A stretch of DNA of 8,378 bases from Candidatus Methanolliviera sp. GoM_asphalt (GTDB taxonomy: Archaea > Halobacteriota > Methanoliparia > Methanoliparales > Methanoliparaceae). Of this stretch, positions 1 to 5,301 are shown piece after piece. The translations under genes were made by a program, and so were the position numbers. Below the pieces are notes generated by a model. It searched no databases. It saw only the letters and a program-made list of their open reading frames with translations, and had not been told where the DNA came from. Within the stretch, counting starts at the first letter, position 1. Each line of letters opens with the position of its first letter. The DNA lies in the NCBI GenBank assembly GCA_902158745.1, contig CABGHH010000066.1:1-8378 (forward strand), read 5' to 3'.

Positions 1-127
1 AAAGAACATATCACCGAAGAGAACCTAAACGAAAGATACCCATTCCCAGAATGTCCTCAAAATGTCCAGTCCCAGTTTTTACTTGGGATTAAATTAGTCG
101 ATGAGTGGGAAGGATGGAAACACGGAG
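1..127. repeat. Terminal direct repeat, left copy (circular-assembly overlap)
   Basis: These 127 bases are identical to 8252-8378 over their whole length. A terminal repeat of exactly 127, a common maximum assembly k-mer, is what an assembler leaves when it closes a circle. The unique molecule would then be 8,251 bp. The 93-aa coding frame passes through the repeat without interruption. A true linear terminal redundancy cannot be excluded from sequence alone. Confidence 0.93.
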
Positions 128-177
128 GGGGAACAATACAACGGCATAGCGGGAGATCGAAGAAGATTAAAGATTAG
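1..177 (+). CDS. 3' part of the 93-aa basic protein gene that spans the circle join
   Basis: This is the continuation of the gene starting at 8147; codon 36 (AAA) is at 1-3 and the TAG stop at 175-177. The part encoded here covers residues 36-93. It holds a Trp-containing segment (DEWEGWKHGG, about residues 69-78) and a Lys/Arg-rich C-terminus (SGRSKKIKD). I do not recognise the family. The positive charge would suit a nucleic-acid-binding or virion-associated protein, but that is inference. An oligo-T tract follows a few bases after the stop. Read this entry together with the one at 8147-8378; they are one gene on the circle. Confidence 0.75.
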   Translation, partial: KEHITEENLNERYPFPECPQNVQSQFLLGIKLVDEWEGWKHGGGTIQRHSGRSKKIKD

Positions 178-184
178 ATCGTTG

Positions 185-213
185 CTTTCTTTTCTTTTTT
201 CTTTTTCTTTTTT
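185..213 (+). terminator. Oligo-T terminator after the 93-aa gene
   Basis: Starting 8 bases past the stop at 175-177 is an almost pure pyrimidine tract with T runs of 3-6 separated by single C's. Archaeal RNA polymerase terminates at such T-rich tracts without needing a hairpin, so this is the likely 3' end of the 93-aa transcript. Confidence 0.6.
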
Positions 214-218
214 AAAAG

Positions 219-305
<87 letters not shown>

Positions 306-368
306 ACTCTTCTCCTCTCTTCTTTTACAAAATAGGATAACCCTCTCTTTTGATTTCTATCTTTCGAT

Positions 369-392
369 TTAATTATATAATTATATAATTAA
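369..392. repeat. 24-bp perfect AT-only palindrome
   Basis: The 24 bases are their own reverse complement, centred on 380/381, and are built from AATTATAT units. The palindrome lies about 80 bp upstream of the TATA box for the 521 gene and 64 bp after the AAGAT array. An operator, a cruciform-forming site or an unwinding element are all possible. Confidence 0.85.
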
Positions 393-456
393 TTCCAGAA
401 ATAGAATTTTACAACCTCACTCTCTCTTTTTGGTTGGAGTGTTGGGGTGGAAGCCT

Positions 457-510
457 ACCCCATCAAATAATATTTATATATAAACTGTTAAATAAAAATA
501 CCGATGGGGT
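457..510 (+). promoter_or_regulatory. Promoter of the YdjM-AAA-PLD block, TATA box inside an inverted repeat
   Basis: A strong TATA box lies at 471-482. A start site about 25-27 bases downstream falls near 500-505, leaving a leader of roughly 15-20 bases before the ATG at 521. ACCCCATC (457-464) and GATGGGGT (503-510) form an 8-bp inverted repeat that brackets the TATA box and the expected start site. A third G-rich copy, TGGGGT at 443-448, can also pair with ACCCCA. The arrangement suits a repressor that covers the promoter, but no regulator is identified. Confidence 0.6.
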
Positions 511-520
511 ATAATGAGAG

Positions 521-1039
521 ATGAAAGGATATGTCCACGTTCTATTTGCGGTGGATCTGCTGATCGTTGCATCCATACTTTTAAAGCATCCTTTGACAGC
601 GATAGGTTTTCCCCTCGTCATACTCGGAGGATTATTCCCTGATCTTGACTATCCCAACTCTCTAATCTCCGCACCCATCTATAATATATCCTTACGGATA
701 CGAAGAACATTTGGCAGACGTGGACTATTACACTCCCCCCTTATATTCGGTGCGTTGTGGTTGCTTACCGATCCGTTGAGTGAATATATTTACGTGGCAA
801 CAATCCCCGTATGGTTCGTTTATCCTAATGTGTTCTTTCTCGGTGCCTGCTCTCATATCATTCTTGATATGTTCACACCTGACGGAGTTAGACTGTTCCC
901 CTTCCAGATGAGAGCGGTATGGAATAAGTTAATGTTCGTTAAAGTAAATTCAAGAGGTGAAACAAAGTTCTTTTATTTCCTCGTGGTTCTCTCGGTGGTT
1001 CTGCTATACTGGGAGGTGAGAACTTATATCTTTTATTGA
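521..1039 (+). CDS. YdjM/DUF457-type membrane-bound metal-dependent hydrolase
   Basis: This 172-aa protein matches the pattern of the YdjM family (membrane-bound predicted metal-dependent hydrolases). Visible family marks are His6 in the first helix, PDLD at 40-43, GLLHSP around His71, and the SHxxLD motif at 111-116 followed by TPDGV. The conserved His and Asp residues sit at membrane boundaries and are thought to bind metal. Hydrophobic segments lie near 7-21, 25-40, 74-83, 95-110 and 155-168. The substrate of the family is unknown; bacterial YdjM is SOS-regulated. The ATG at 521 is chosen because the nearest upstream ATG, at 504, runs into a stop after six codons. It is the first gene of a plus-strand block; the AAA+ gene follows after 34 bases. 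A role at the host envelope is inferred. Confidence 0.85.
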   Translation: MKGYVHVLFAVDLLIVASILLKHPLTAIGFPLVILGGLFPDLDYPNSLISAPIYNISLRIRRTFGRRGLLHSPLIFGALWLLTDPLSEYIYVATIPVWFVYPNVFFLGACSHIILDMFTPDGVRLFPFQMRAVWNKLMFVKVNSRGETKFFYFLVVLSVVLLYWEVRTYIFY

Positions 1040-1073
1040 TCCTGATAAAACAAAAGATACTACTCTCTTTTAT

Positions 1074-1934
1074 GTGAGCGGTGAGGACGTATTAAGCCAA
1101 TCCCTTCTTAATGATCTTCTCATCTGTCTTGATGATAACCAGAATGCCTATATCAGCGGGAGAGCAGGAACGGGAAAGACCACGATCTTAATTAATCTCT
1201 TGGACTATCTGGAGCGAGAACGTCCAGAGTGGCATATCGTTTATACTCCCAAACTCACCCCACCCAAGCAAGCCCTCATCTCGATATATAGCCAACTCAC
1301 CAAGCAAGAGAAAGATGAGAGCGAGATTAGGAAGATGGGACAAGATCAACTCACAGATGAGATATATAAGATCATCACCAGCGGGGAGCGGGTTATCTTC
1401 CTTGCGGATAATACGAACAAGACCACCCCCTCAATGTTTGAGTTTCTAAATAACGTATTGGATCTTTCCTTAAAGACCGATAACGTAAACGTTATCGGAG
1501 CGGGGAGGTTTCTCCCCAAAGATGAGAGAGCAAGATTCTATTTTACAATTAGAATAATTGTTCAACCTTTGGATAATGCCCAAGCGGATAGAATGTTGAA
1601 GGAGGCACACCCAGACCTCGACCACCACCAGAGGAAAGAGATCATCCAGAAATCTTTTGGATCTCCTATTGCCCTCCAGCAGTATGCTAAACTGATGAAG
1701 AAGAAGGGGAAGATTAAAGAGGGTATGATAATGGCAGAAGCTTCTCAACAGTTTGTCATGGAATTATTACCCGTTGCCATTCTCTTCGTTTTATCTTATG
1801 TCGTGATAGCGTTAAGGTTCTTTATTTATTGGGAAGTCCAGATCGCTTTATTGTTCGTTGCCTTCTATGCGGTGCGTGGCATGGTGATACAGGTAACCAA
1901 ATATTTAGAGTGGCACGATCAAGCAGGATATTAA
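1074..1934 (+). CDS. AAA+ family ATPase with two C-terminal membrane helices
   Basis: This 286-aa protein starts at GTG; the ATG two bases earlier is followed directly by a stop. The Walker A motif is GRAGTGKT at residues 29-36. A Walker B-like strand, VIFLAD (107-112), is followed by Asn113 where most AAA+ proteins have Glu. A beta-strand NVNVIGAG (137-144) sits where sensor 1 is expected. The N-terminal two thirds resembles Orc/STAND/ExeA-type P-loop ATPases. Instead of a winged helix, the C-terminus has two hydrophobic helices at about 229-250 and 254-274, so the ATPase domain is probably tethered to the cytoplasmic face of the membrane. Small membrane-linked ATPases occur in archaeal viruses and conjugative elements, where they serve assembly or DNA transport. 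Which applies here is unknown. The neighbours are also membrane proteins. Confidence 0.85.
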   Translation: MSGEDVLSQSLLNDLLICLDDNQNAYISGRAGTGKTTILINLLDYLERERPEWHIVYTPKLTPPKQALISIYSQLTKQEKDESEIRKMGQDQLTDEIYKIITSGERVIFLADNTNKTTPSMFEFLNNVLDLSLKTDNVNVIGAGRFLPKDERARFYFTIRIIVQPLDNAQADRMLKEAHPDLDHHQRKEIIQKSFGSPIALQQYAKLMKKKGKIKEGMIMAEASQQFVMELLPVAILFVLSYVVIALRFFIYWEVQIALLFVAFYAVRGMVIQVTKYLEWHDQAGY

Positions 1935-1991
1935 ATTTAATTATCCTTCTTCAGTCTTCAGCTAACGTCTTAACGTCAAACAAGCATCCAC

Positions 1992-2042
1992 TTATATTAT
2001 ATGGCAGGTTGAATAATAAAGTATCTGGGGGGAAATCAAGAA
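1992..2042 (+). promoter_or_regulatory. Probable promoter and leader of the PLD nuclease gene
   Basis: TTATATTATA at 1992-2001 is a plausible TATA box in the 108-base gap after the AAA+ gene. A start near 2023 would give a leader of about 20 bases containing GGGGGGA (2027-2033), about 10 bases before the ATG. The gap also holds a tandem TAACGTC pair (1963-1969 and 1971-1977, 8-bp period). The PLD gene may thus be transcribed on its own as well as by read-through. Confidence 0.45.
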
Positions 2043-2615
2043 ATGGTTAAGCCAACTTATGACAGCCAGAAAAAAGCGATCTCCGTTCTTATGATCGGGG
2101 TAATTATCGGGGTGTGCGTTCCTTTCTCGATTATGCCGATGATGGCATCGGGGGGAGATGGGAGTATTGAGATTAGACCACTGGGGGACGAGAGCGATTT
2201 CATTAGCATTATAGACGGAGCAAAGGAAAGCGTGAACGTTGATATATATCTTCTCTTCAACAAAGATATTATTGAAGCATTATGCCGAGCAGGAGAGCGG
2301 GGTATTCCTGTAAAGGTTGTATGCCAAGACTTCAATGTATCAACAAACGAATTAAAAGATCGGTTGGATAAAAACGTATCCTTGCGGATCGTTGAACCTA
2401 TACCAGAGAAATATAAATGTATGACATATCACACCAAGCTATTACTGGTGGATGAAAATATCACCGTGTGCGGATCTCACAATTATACAAAGTCAGCGTT
2501 CTATTCTAACTCGGAGTATTCCCTTGTTGTTAATGATCCTTCAACATATAGGAAAGCTTACGCTCATTTCTTGGGAGACTGGAAGAAGGGGAAGGACTGG
2601 AGAACGTTCTCATGA
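2043..2615 (+). CDS. Exported or membrane-anchored phospholipase-D-family nuclease (Nuc-like, single HKD motif)
   Basis: This 190-aa protein has a short charged N-terminus and then a hydrophobic segment at about 12-35 that reads as a signal peptide or signal anchor. The HKD motif is complete: His130-x-Lys132-x4-Asp137, followed by GSHN (144-147) and the SEYS segment typical of the family. One HKD copy and this size fit the Nuc/bacterial endonuclease branch of the PLD superfamily, whose members dimerise to form one active site and cleave nucleic acids without metal. With the leader, the enzyme should act at or outside the membrane. It follows the YdjM and AAA+ genes. Possible roles are processing DNA during transfer, degrading foreign DNA, or acting on lipid; the sequence does not separate these. 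Confidence 0.88.
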   Translation: MVKPTYDSQKKAISVLMIGVIIGVCVPFSIMPMMASGGDGSIEIRPLGDESDFISIIDGAKESVNVDIYLLFNKDIIEALCRAGERGIPVKVVCQDFNVSTNELKDRLDKNVSLRIVEPIPEKYKCMTYHTKLLLVDENITVCGSHNYTKSAFYSNSEYSLVVNDPSTYRKAYAHFLGDWKKGKDWRTFS

Positions 2616-2624
2616 TAGGCACAA

Positions 2625-2656
2625 GATATATATAAGGTAAGGATAAGGTATATACT
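2625..2656 (+). promoter_or_regulatory. Promoter/operator of the RHH gene with twin ATAAGGTA boxes
   Basis: A TATA-type sequence (about 2626-2634) lies about 27 bases before the ATG at 2657, predicting a leaderless mRNA. Two exact ATAAGGTA copies, 2632-2639 and 2643-2650, begin 11 bp apart, about one helical turn. The same block recurs at the same distance from the ATG at 6657-6686, and one ATAAGGTA copy lies in the promoter of the gene starting at 6084. RHH dimers often bind such in-phase repeats, so autoregulation by the downstream product is a reasonable inference. Confidence 0.7.
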
Positions 2657-3151
2657 ATGAAAGGCAGACCACAAATATACAACGATAATGTTCTTGTTCC
2701 TTTCACTGCAACCATAGAGGAGAAGGGAAAGTTAGACGCTTTAACTTCTAACTTGGGTATATCGAGGCATAGACTTTTATCTTCCGTGCTAACTGCGTGG
2801 GGTGGGAACGGGGAGAGTGATAAAGTGAAGATGATAGATGAGAATTATCATCTAATAGCGGAGAATGAAATATTAAGATCGAAGCTTGACGAGAAGGATA
2901 TTCAAATTGGAAAGTTGCTTAATGAGATCGAAGAGTTAAGGGGACGGTTGGGTAAGCGAGAGAATAAAGAAGAAGCAATCGACCTTCAATTAAATAATCT
3001 CCGTGCTGACATTAACAGACGGATAGCATCAGGAACCCATGACCAATATTTTCATGGCTATATAAAAGATCGAGCAAAGAGATATTTAACGTTGAAGCTA
3101 AAGGGAGCAAGAGACCCAGACCTCGAAGAAAAGTTAAAAGATTATTTTTGA
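2657..3151 (+). CDS. Probable ribbon-helix-helix DNA-binding protein with long coiled coil
   Basis: This 164-aa protein opens with a segment that fits an RHH fold: a strand at about 11-20 (NVLVPFTATI), helix 1 at 21-33, the turn LGISRHR at 33-39, and helix 2 at 40-48. A heptad-rich coiled coil follows at about 58-103. The C-terminal part (about 105-164) is charged and helical, ending in DPDLEEKLKDYF. RHH proteins with C-terminal oligomerisation domains act as copy-number, partition or transcription regulators on plasmids and archaeal viruses. Its own promoter carries two in-phase ATAAGGTA boxes. I infer it is the regulator of the three promoters sharing that box. The RHH call rests on pattern alone. 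It ends the plus-strand block and faces a minus-strand gene. Confidence 0.68.
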   Translation: MKGRPQIYNDNVLVPFTATIEEKGKLDALTSNLGISRHRLLSSVLTAWGGNGESDKVKMIDENYHLIAENEILRSKLDEKDIQIGKLLNEIEELRGRLGKRENKEEAIDLQLNNLRADINRRIASGTHDQYFHGYIKDRAKRYLTLKLKGARDPDLEEKLKDYF

Positions 3152-3168
3152 TGGTATGACATTGTGAA

Positions 3169-3198
3169 GTGTGGCTTGGGTGTGGCTTGGGTGTGGCT
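3169..3198. repeat. 11-bp tandem repeat GTGTGGCTTGG, 2.7 copies
   Basis: Perfect copies are at 3169-3179 and 3180-3190, with a partial copy GTGTGGCT at 3191-3198. A further TGTGGCTT occurs at about 3350, inside the end of the minus-strand gene. The repeat lies in the convergent gap between two genes. An iteron-like binding array is possible, but with so few copies slippage is equally likely. Confidence 0.8.
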
Positions 3199-3230
3199 AT
3201 CCTAATCCTAATAGTTTGTATTCATTATAA

Positions 3231-3322
3231 GGGAGGGGTGGGGGGTGTCCAGAGGTGCAGAGGGAGGTAAAAGCATGGGAAACCCCCCCAAGTGCAGAGG
3301 TGGAATGCCCCCCACTCCCCCC
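3231..3322. repeat. G-rich/C-rich imperfect inverted repeat in a convergent gap
   Basis: The G-rich arm 3231-3245 pairs with the C-rich arm 3308-3322 at 13 Watson-Crick positions of 15, plus one G-T pair, around a 62-base loop. The loop holds two GTGCAGAG copies (3255-3262, 3292-3299) and a run of seven C's near 3283-3289. As RNA it could end transcription from both flanking genes. The single G-rich strand could also fold otherwise. Confidence 0.6.
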
Positions 3323-3324
3323 GA

Positions 3325-3543
3325 TTAGTCGTTTATCTTCTTTTCCTCGTGTGTGGCTTCCATCCATCGAGAGAAAAGGTTTTGATATTCTTTTGTGATC
3401 CTCTCTTTTGATTTTCCCTTCATCTCAAAAGCTTTCTTGATATATTTCTGGAGGAGTGCATCATAATCTAATCTCCAAGCATCATTATTTTGTTCTGCTT
3501 CACGAATCACAAGCTCAATTATCTGATTCTCTAAAGTAATCAT
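3325..3543 (-). CDS. Small helical protein, 72 aa, unknown function
   Basis: The product is charged and predicted helical throughout, from MITLENQIIELVIREAE to a Lys/Glu-rich C-terminus, and has no signal peptide or membrane segment. The middle, YDALLQKYIKKAFEMKGKSKERI, is amphipathic. Only a weak Shine-Dalgarno (AGGAA, about 13-15 bases upstream) precedes the ATG. The gene lies 104 bases downstream of the 130-aa gene on the same strand, beyond a hairpin, so it may be read by leak-through. The codon pattern and the lack of an alternative on the plus strand support it as real. I recognise no family; a small DNA-binding or accessory protein is a guess. Confidence 0.6.
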   Translation of the reverse strand: MITLENQIIELVIREAEQNNDAWRLDYDALLQKYIKKAFEMKGKSKERITKEYQNLFSRWMEATHEEKKIND

Positions 3544-3599
3544 ATTTATTTTATCTTTCCTTTGCCTTACACGTCGAGATGTCGGAAGATCAGATCTTT

Positions 3600-3644
3600 A
3601 AACAACGGGGAACCCCTCCTTAAAAGGCAACCTCCCCGTTGTTT
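3600..3644 (-). terminator. Hairpin directly after the 130-aa gene
   Basis: An 11-bp perfect stem (3600-3610 with 3634-3644, core AACAACGGGG/CCCCGTTGTT) begins three bases beyond the stop codon at 3648-3650. The loop of 23 bases contains a smaller CCTT/AAGG pairing. It is placed as a terminator or attenuator between the two minus-strand genes. A second 13-base near-palindrome, AAGATCAGATCTT, lies at 3586-3598. Confidence 0.65.
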
Positions 3645-3647
3645 TGT

Positions 3648-4040
3648 TTATTGCGAGTGGTTCGGAAGTCCAAGCGTGTAATAGTTAAACCCTTTTACAC
3701 TCTTCTGTTCTTTTATTGTTGCACGGAAAGGAAGTTTATCCCTTCGCTTCTCGATCTGTTCCATAAGCACCGCTGAAGAAGTCATCAGTATATTATTATC
3801 TCCGTTCCCTTCGTTCCTTATTTCGATGACTGCATAATTACCATTATGAAAATCAGACGGACGTGTGGACATCCCCTTAAAGATCAGGTTCTCACCTAAA
3901 CAATCTTCTATACCTACACGATCCCCATCAAAATTAAAAACATCATCATCCGTGAGATCCGTTATCTCTTTCTCATCGTTCACCTTCTCACCCCATCCTC
4001 CTATTCCTTGTCTTTGAATATCGCTATCGTTGTTCATCAT
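3648..4040 (-). CDS. 130-aa protein with a putative OB-like, ssDNA-binding-type domain
   Basis: The first 40 residues are acidic and low in order. Residues about 40-124 form a compact beta-rich domain: GIEDCLGENLIFKGM, an acidic loop, NYAVIEI, NNILMTSSAVLMEQIE, KLPFRATIKE and a final FNYYTL strand. The same order of elements appears in residues 151-237 of the product of the gene starting at 6084: LxGK/E start, alternating strands, a TxSxxL...Q helix, KLP, then SxxGxxYF/YT. This suggests paralogous domains. The layout resembles small phage and archaeal-virus proteins often annotated as ssDNA-binding, but no signature residue proves that function. A TATA box about 26 bases upstream predicts a leaderless mRNA. 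An in-frame ATG directly follows the first, so the start could be residue 2. A strong hairpin follows the stop. Confidence 0.72.
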   Translation of the reverse strand: MMNNDSDIQRQGIGGWGEKVNDEKEITDLTDDDVFNFDGDRVGIEDCLGENLIFKGMSTRPSDFHNGNYAVIEIRNEGNGDNNILMTSSAVLMEQIEKRRDKLPFRATIKEQKSVKGFNYYTLGLPNHSQ

Positions 4041-4060
4041 ATTATATTATCATATTTGAA

Positions 4061-4070
4061 TAAATATAAA
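4061..4070 (-). promoter_or_regulatory. TATA box of the 130-aa gene
   Basis: Read on the minus strand, TTTATATTTA is centred about 26 bases upstream of the ATG at 4040-4038. This is the distance of an archaeal TATA box from its start site, so the mRNA should be leaderless or nearly so. No Shine-Dalgarno precedes this start, which agrees. Confidence 0.65.
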
Positions 4071-4082
4071 TCTATTGGCAGA

Positions 4083-4100
4083 GTGCAGGGTGCAGAGGTG
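4083..4100. repeat. GTGCAGAG-type dispersed repeat
   Basis: GTGCAGGG (4083-4090) runs directly into GTGCAGAG (4090-4097). The exact octamer GTGCAGAG also occurs at 3255-3262, 3292-3299 and 6543-6550, the last followed by GTGCAGAA. All copies read the same way on the plus strand and all lie outside convincing genes. Its role is unknown. Confidence 0.6.
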
Positions 4101-4120
4101 CATTTAAAATTGATAGATAT

Positions 4121-4268
4121 AACGGGAGGACACCCGCCCTCGCAAAAAGCGTACTCGGACGTGAGACCTCCCGTTGCCGTGCAGTTGTGCGAAAGCCTAC
4201 CGCTCACAAAGTCAAGGATGAGAAAAGCATTCATCCTCGACCTTGCTCGCTCGGTGCGTGGTGCGTGA
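4121..4268. other. GC-rich segment with strong secondary structure, possible ncRNA or origin element
   Basis: This stretch is clearly more GC-rich than its AT-rich surroundings and has no credible protein frame. AACGGGAGG (4121-4129) pairs perfectly with CCTCCCGTT (4167-4175) around a 37-base insert that itself contains CGC-A5-GCG (4141-4151). A second stem, 4211-4221 with 4231-4241, pairs 10 of 11 positions around a 9-base loop. It ends with a tandem GGTGCGT pair (about 4254-4267). In AT-rich archaea such GC-rich islands are often structured RNAs, and replication origins of small plasmids also carry such stems. Neither can be confirmed. The next 85 bases (4269-4354) show nothing notable. Confidence 0.45.
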
Positions 4269-4354
4269 TTACCCGTTTACCCTTTTATCTTTTGTCGTTC
4301 GTGATGGTTTTTACCCTGTTCATCGTGGAGTTACGGAGCAAGGATTTTTAAAAC

Positions 4355-4418
4355 GGGGGAGTAGGGGAAGGGGGAACGGGGGAATGATGGGAGGGAAATG
4401 GGGAAGTGGGGAACGGGG
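4355..4418 (+). repeat. G-rich minisatellite, canonical quadruplex motif on the plus strand
   Basis: Nine runs of 3-5 G's (4355-4359, 4364-4367, 4370-4374, 4378-4382, 4389-4391, 4393-4395, 4400-4403, 4408-4411, 4415-4418) are spaced by 1-6 bases, mostly in units close to NNGGGGAA. The first four runs alone satisfy the usual G-quadruplex pattern (at least three G's, loops of 2-4). A similar array lies on the opposite strand at 6453-6512. Confidence 0.8.
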
Positions 4419-4420
4419 AG

Positions 4421-4446
4421 TTTAACAATTCATCTCTTTTGTTAAA
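4421..4446. repeat. Hairpin TTTAACAA/TTGTTAAA
   Basis: An 8-bp perfect stem, 4421-4428 with 4439-4446, encloses a 10-base pyrimidine-rich loop. It abuts the G-rich array. No gene ends next to it on either strand, so a terminator role would need an unannotated transcript. The AT-rich 4447-4617 beyond it shows no gene I can support. Confidence 0.6.
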
Positions 4447-4617
4447 TTTAATTTAGAGGTATGACCAGAAACCTAAAGCCGTGCCATCCTTAAATTTAAA
4501 TGCCACATCGCTTATAATTTTATTTTTACAATGAATCCTATATGAAAAGTAAAGGTTAAGAGATTAAGATAATAAAAACAAAATGCACCTGCTCCGCAGT
4601 CCTGATATAAAAGAAAC

Positions 4618-4644
4618 ATCCTATCTCAAGAAGCGAGATAGGAT
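4618..4644. repeat. Perfect 10-bp hairpin with 7-base loop
   Basis: ATCCTATCTC (4618-4627) pairs exactly with GAGATAGGAT (4635-4644) around AAGAAGC. Such a long perfect stem is unlikely by chance in AT-rich intergenic DNA. With no adjacent gene end it may belong to a small RNA or to the origin region. Confidence 0.65.
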
Positions 4645-4692
4645 TATAAAACAAAAGATTACTCAGGGGTAAATCCCGTTCGCTCACTGGTA

Positions 4693-4774
4693 TATAAAGG
4701 TGGATACGGGGGGACAAGATTTAAAAACAAAAATTGAAGATAACTTGTCCCCCCGTGTTCGATCCATCTTTATA
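4693..4774. repeat. Long interrupted inverted repeat with AT-rich loop; terminator or origin candidate
   Basis: ACGGGGGGACAAG (4706-4718) pairs perfectly with CTTGTCCCCCCGT (4744-4756) around a 25-base, A/T-rich loop. Beyond the 13-bp core the symmetry continues: TATAAAGGTGGAT (4693-4705) matches the reverse complement of 4762-4774 at 12 of 13 positions, with GTTCG (4757-4761) extra on the right. Both outer arms thus carry TATAAAG pointing inward. The element lies 73 bases past the last stop of the minus-strand operon, so it could terminate that transcript, and its T-rich loop supports this. Its length and symmetry also fit a replication-initiator site. Confidence 0.72.
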
Positions 4775-4846
4775 CATCAGCCAATTACACGCATCAAACA
4801 ATGATAGGTTGGGGTGTGTTCCTGTCCCCCCTTACCCTTCACCGTT

Positions 4847-5107
4847 CTATCTCTCTCTTGCCTCCAACTCTTTTAATTGTTCCTCCGTGAATTGTTCCTC
4901 CGCCATCGCAACGGAATATCTACCATTCTCTTTAAGATATATCTCCGCTATCTGTCCCCAGAGATCCCCCGCTTTGTCCCATGCTCCCATACTACTATCA
5001 CCATATCCAAACTGTCCACGTGTGAAGTTATACATATCTGCATACTCCCCCGCTTTGTTCTCTCCGCCTTCCACTTCCAAGAATATAAACCCGTTCTCTC
5101 TCTTCAT
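4847..5107 (-). CDS. 86-aa acidic protein, third gene of the OB-like operon
   Basis: The protein begins with a hydrophobic beta-like strand (GFIFLEVEG), has a Tyr/Gly/Trp-rich middle (residues about 24-56, with YNFTRGQFGYGD and AWDKAGDLWG), and ends in an acidic helix rich in Glu (EEQFTEEQLKELEARER). There is no signal peptide or membrane segment. A good Shine-Dalgarno, AGGTGGTC, lies about 5 bases before the ATG, so translation starts internally on the operon mRNA. It follows the 46-aa gene by 43 bases. I recognise no family. Its place behind the putative ssDNA-binding gene suggests a DNA-metabolism or regulatory partner, which is inference only. Confidence 0.65.
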   Translation of the reverse strand: MKRENGFIFLEVEGGENKAGEYADMYNFTRGQFGYGDSSMGAWDKAGDLWGQIAEIYLKENGRYSVAMAEEQFTEEQLKELEARER

Positions 5108-5150
5108 CTATGACCACCTTTTAAATTGTGGAAGGATGAACCCCCCACGC

Positions 5151-5291
5151 TCAATAATGTTTAAGCATCTCATCAATATCTTTTAAGACACTTGACAAAA
5201 TACTTATAACCTCCTCCTCGTCATCTCTTACCAAATTCCTCGCCTGTTCGACCTCGTTATACATCCCTAATAATCTGAACTCTCCAACCAT
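5151..5291 (-). CDS. 46-aa acidic helical protein, second gene of the OB-like operon
   Basis: Reading from ATG at 5291-5289 to TGA at 5153-5151 gives 46 residues. They begin MVGEFRLLGMYNEVEQARNL and continue with an acidic stretch DDEEE and a C-terminal amphipathic helix ending DEMLKHY. A Shine-Dalgarno-like GAGGCGGTG ends two bases before the ATG. The start lies 10 bases past the stop of the 260-aa gene, so the two are very probably translationally coupled. No other frame covers this interval, and leaving it empty would break an otherwise tight operon. The function is unknown; its size and charge would suit a small partner or antirepressor-like protein, which is speculation. Confidence 0.65.
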   Translation of the reverse strand: MVGEFRLLGMYNEVEQARNLVRDDEEEVISILSSVLKDIDEMLKHY

Positions 5292-5301
5292 TGCCACCGC
5301 C

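Larger units (their letters stand above)
4041..4846. other. Gene-poor 0.8-kb region; candidate origin and/or ncRNA locus
   Basis: I find no convincing protein gene in these 806 bases. In order the region holds a minus-strand promoter, GTGCAGAG repeats, a GC-rich segment able to fold (4121-4268), an unremarkable AT-rich stretch, a G-rich minisatellite (4355-4418), two hairpins (4421-4446, 4618-4644), a long inverted repeat with an AT-rich loop (4693-4774), and a short C-rich stretch before the minus-strand stop at 4847. In a genome this small, so much noncoding structure suggests replication or packaging functions. No Rep protein is visible to help choose a site. Confidence 0.5.

Noticed and set aside
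4037..4268. Overlapping 65- and 86-codon frames on both strands of the GC-rich island
   Set aside because: The translations are mixed in composition, overlap the strong stems and a minus-strand promoter, and have neither a ribosome site nor a plausible fold.
4243..4425. 60-codon plus-strand frame
   Set aside because: Its second half is only the translated G-rich minisatellite (Gly/Arg repeats), and no promoter or ribosome site precedes it.
4512..4619. 35-codon minus-strand frame of hydrophobic residues
   Set aside because: The start lies inside a hairpin, there is no clear Shine-Dalgarno or TATA box, and the composition is what AT-rich DNA gives by chance.
4618..4644. Possible tRNA or CRISPR-type repeat at the perfect hairpin
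   Set aside because: There are no cloverleaf arms, no CCA-adjacent acceptor stem, and only a single copy with no spacer array.
4734..5186. 150-codon plus-strand frame rich in Ser and Pro
   Set aside because: It is the antisense of the 86-aa gene and part of the 46-aa gene, which have Shine-Dalgarno sequences and better composition.
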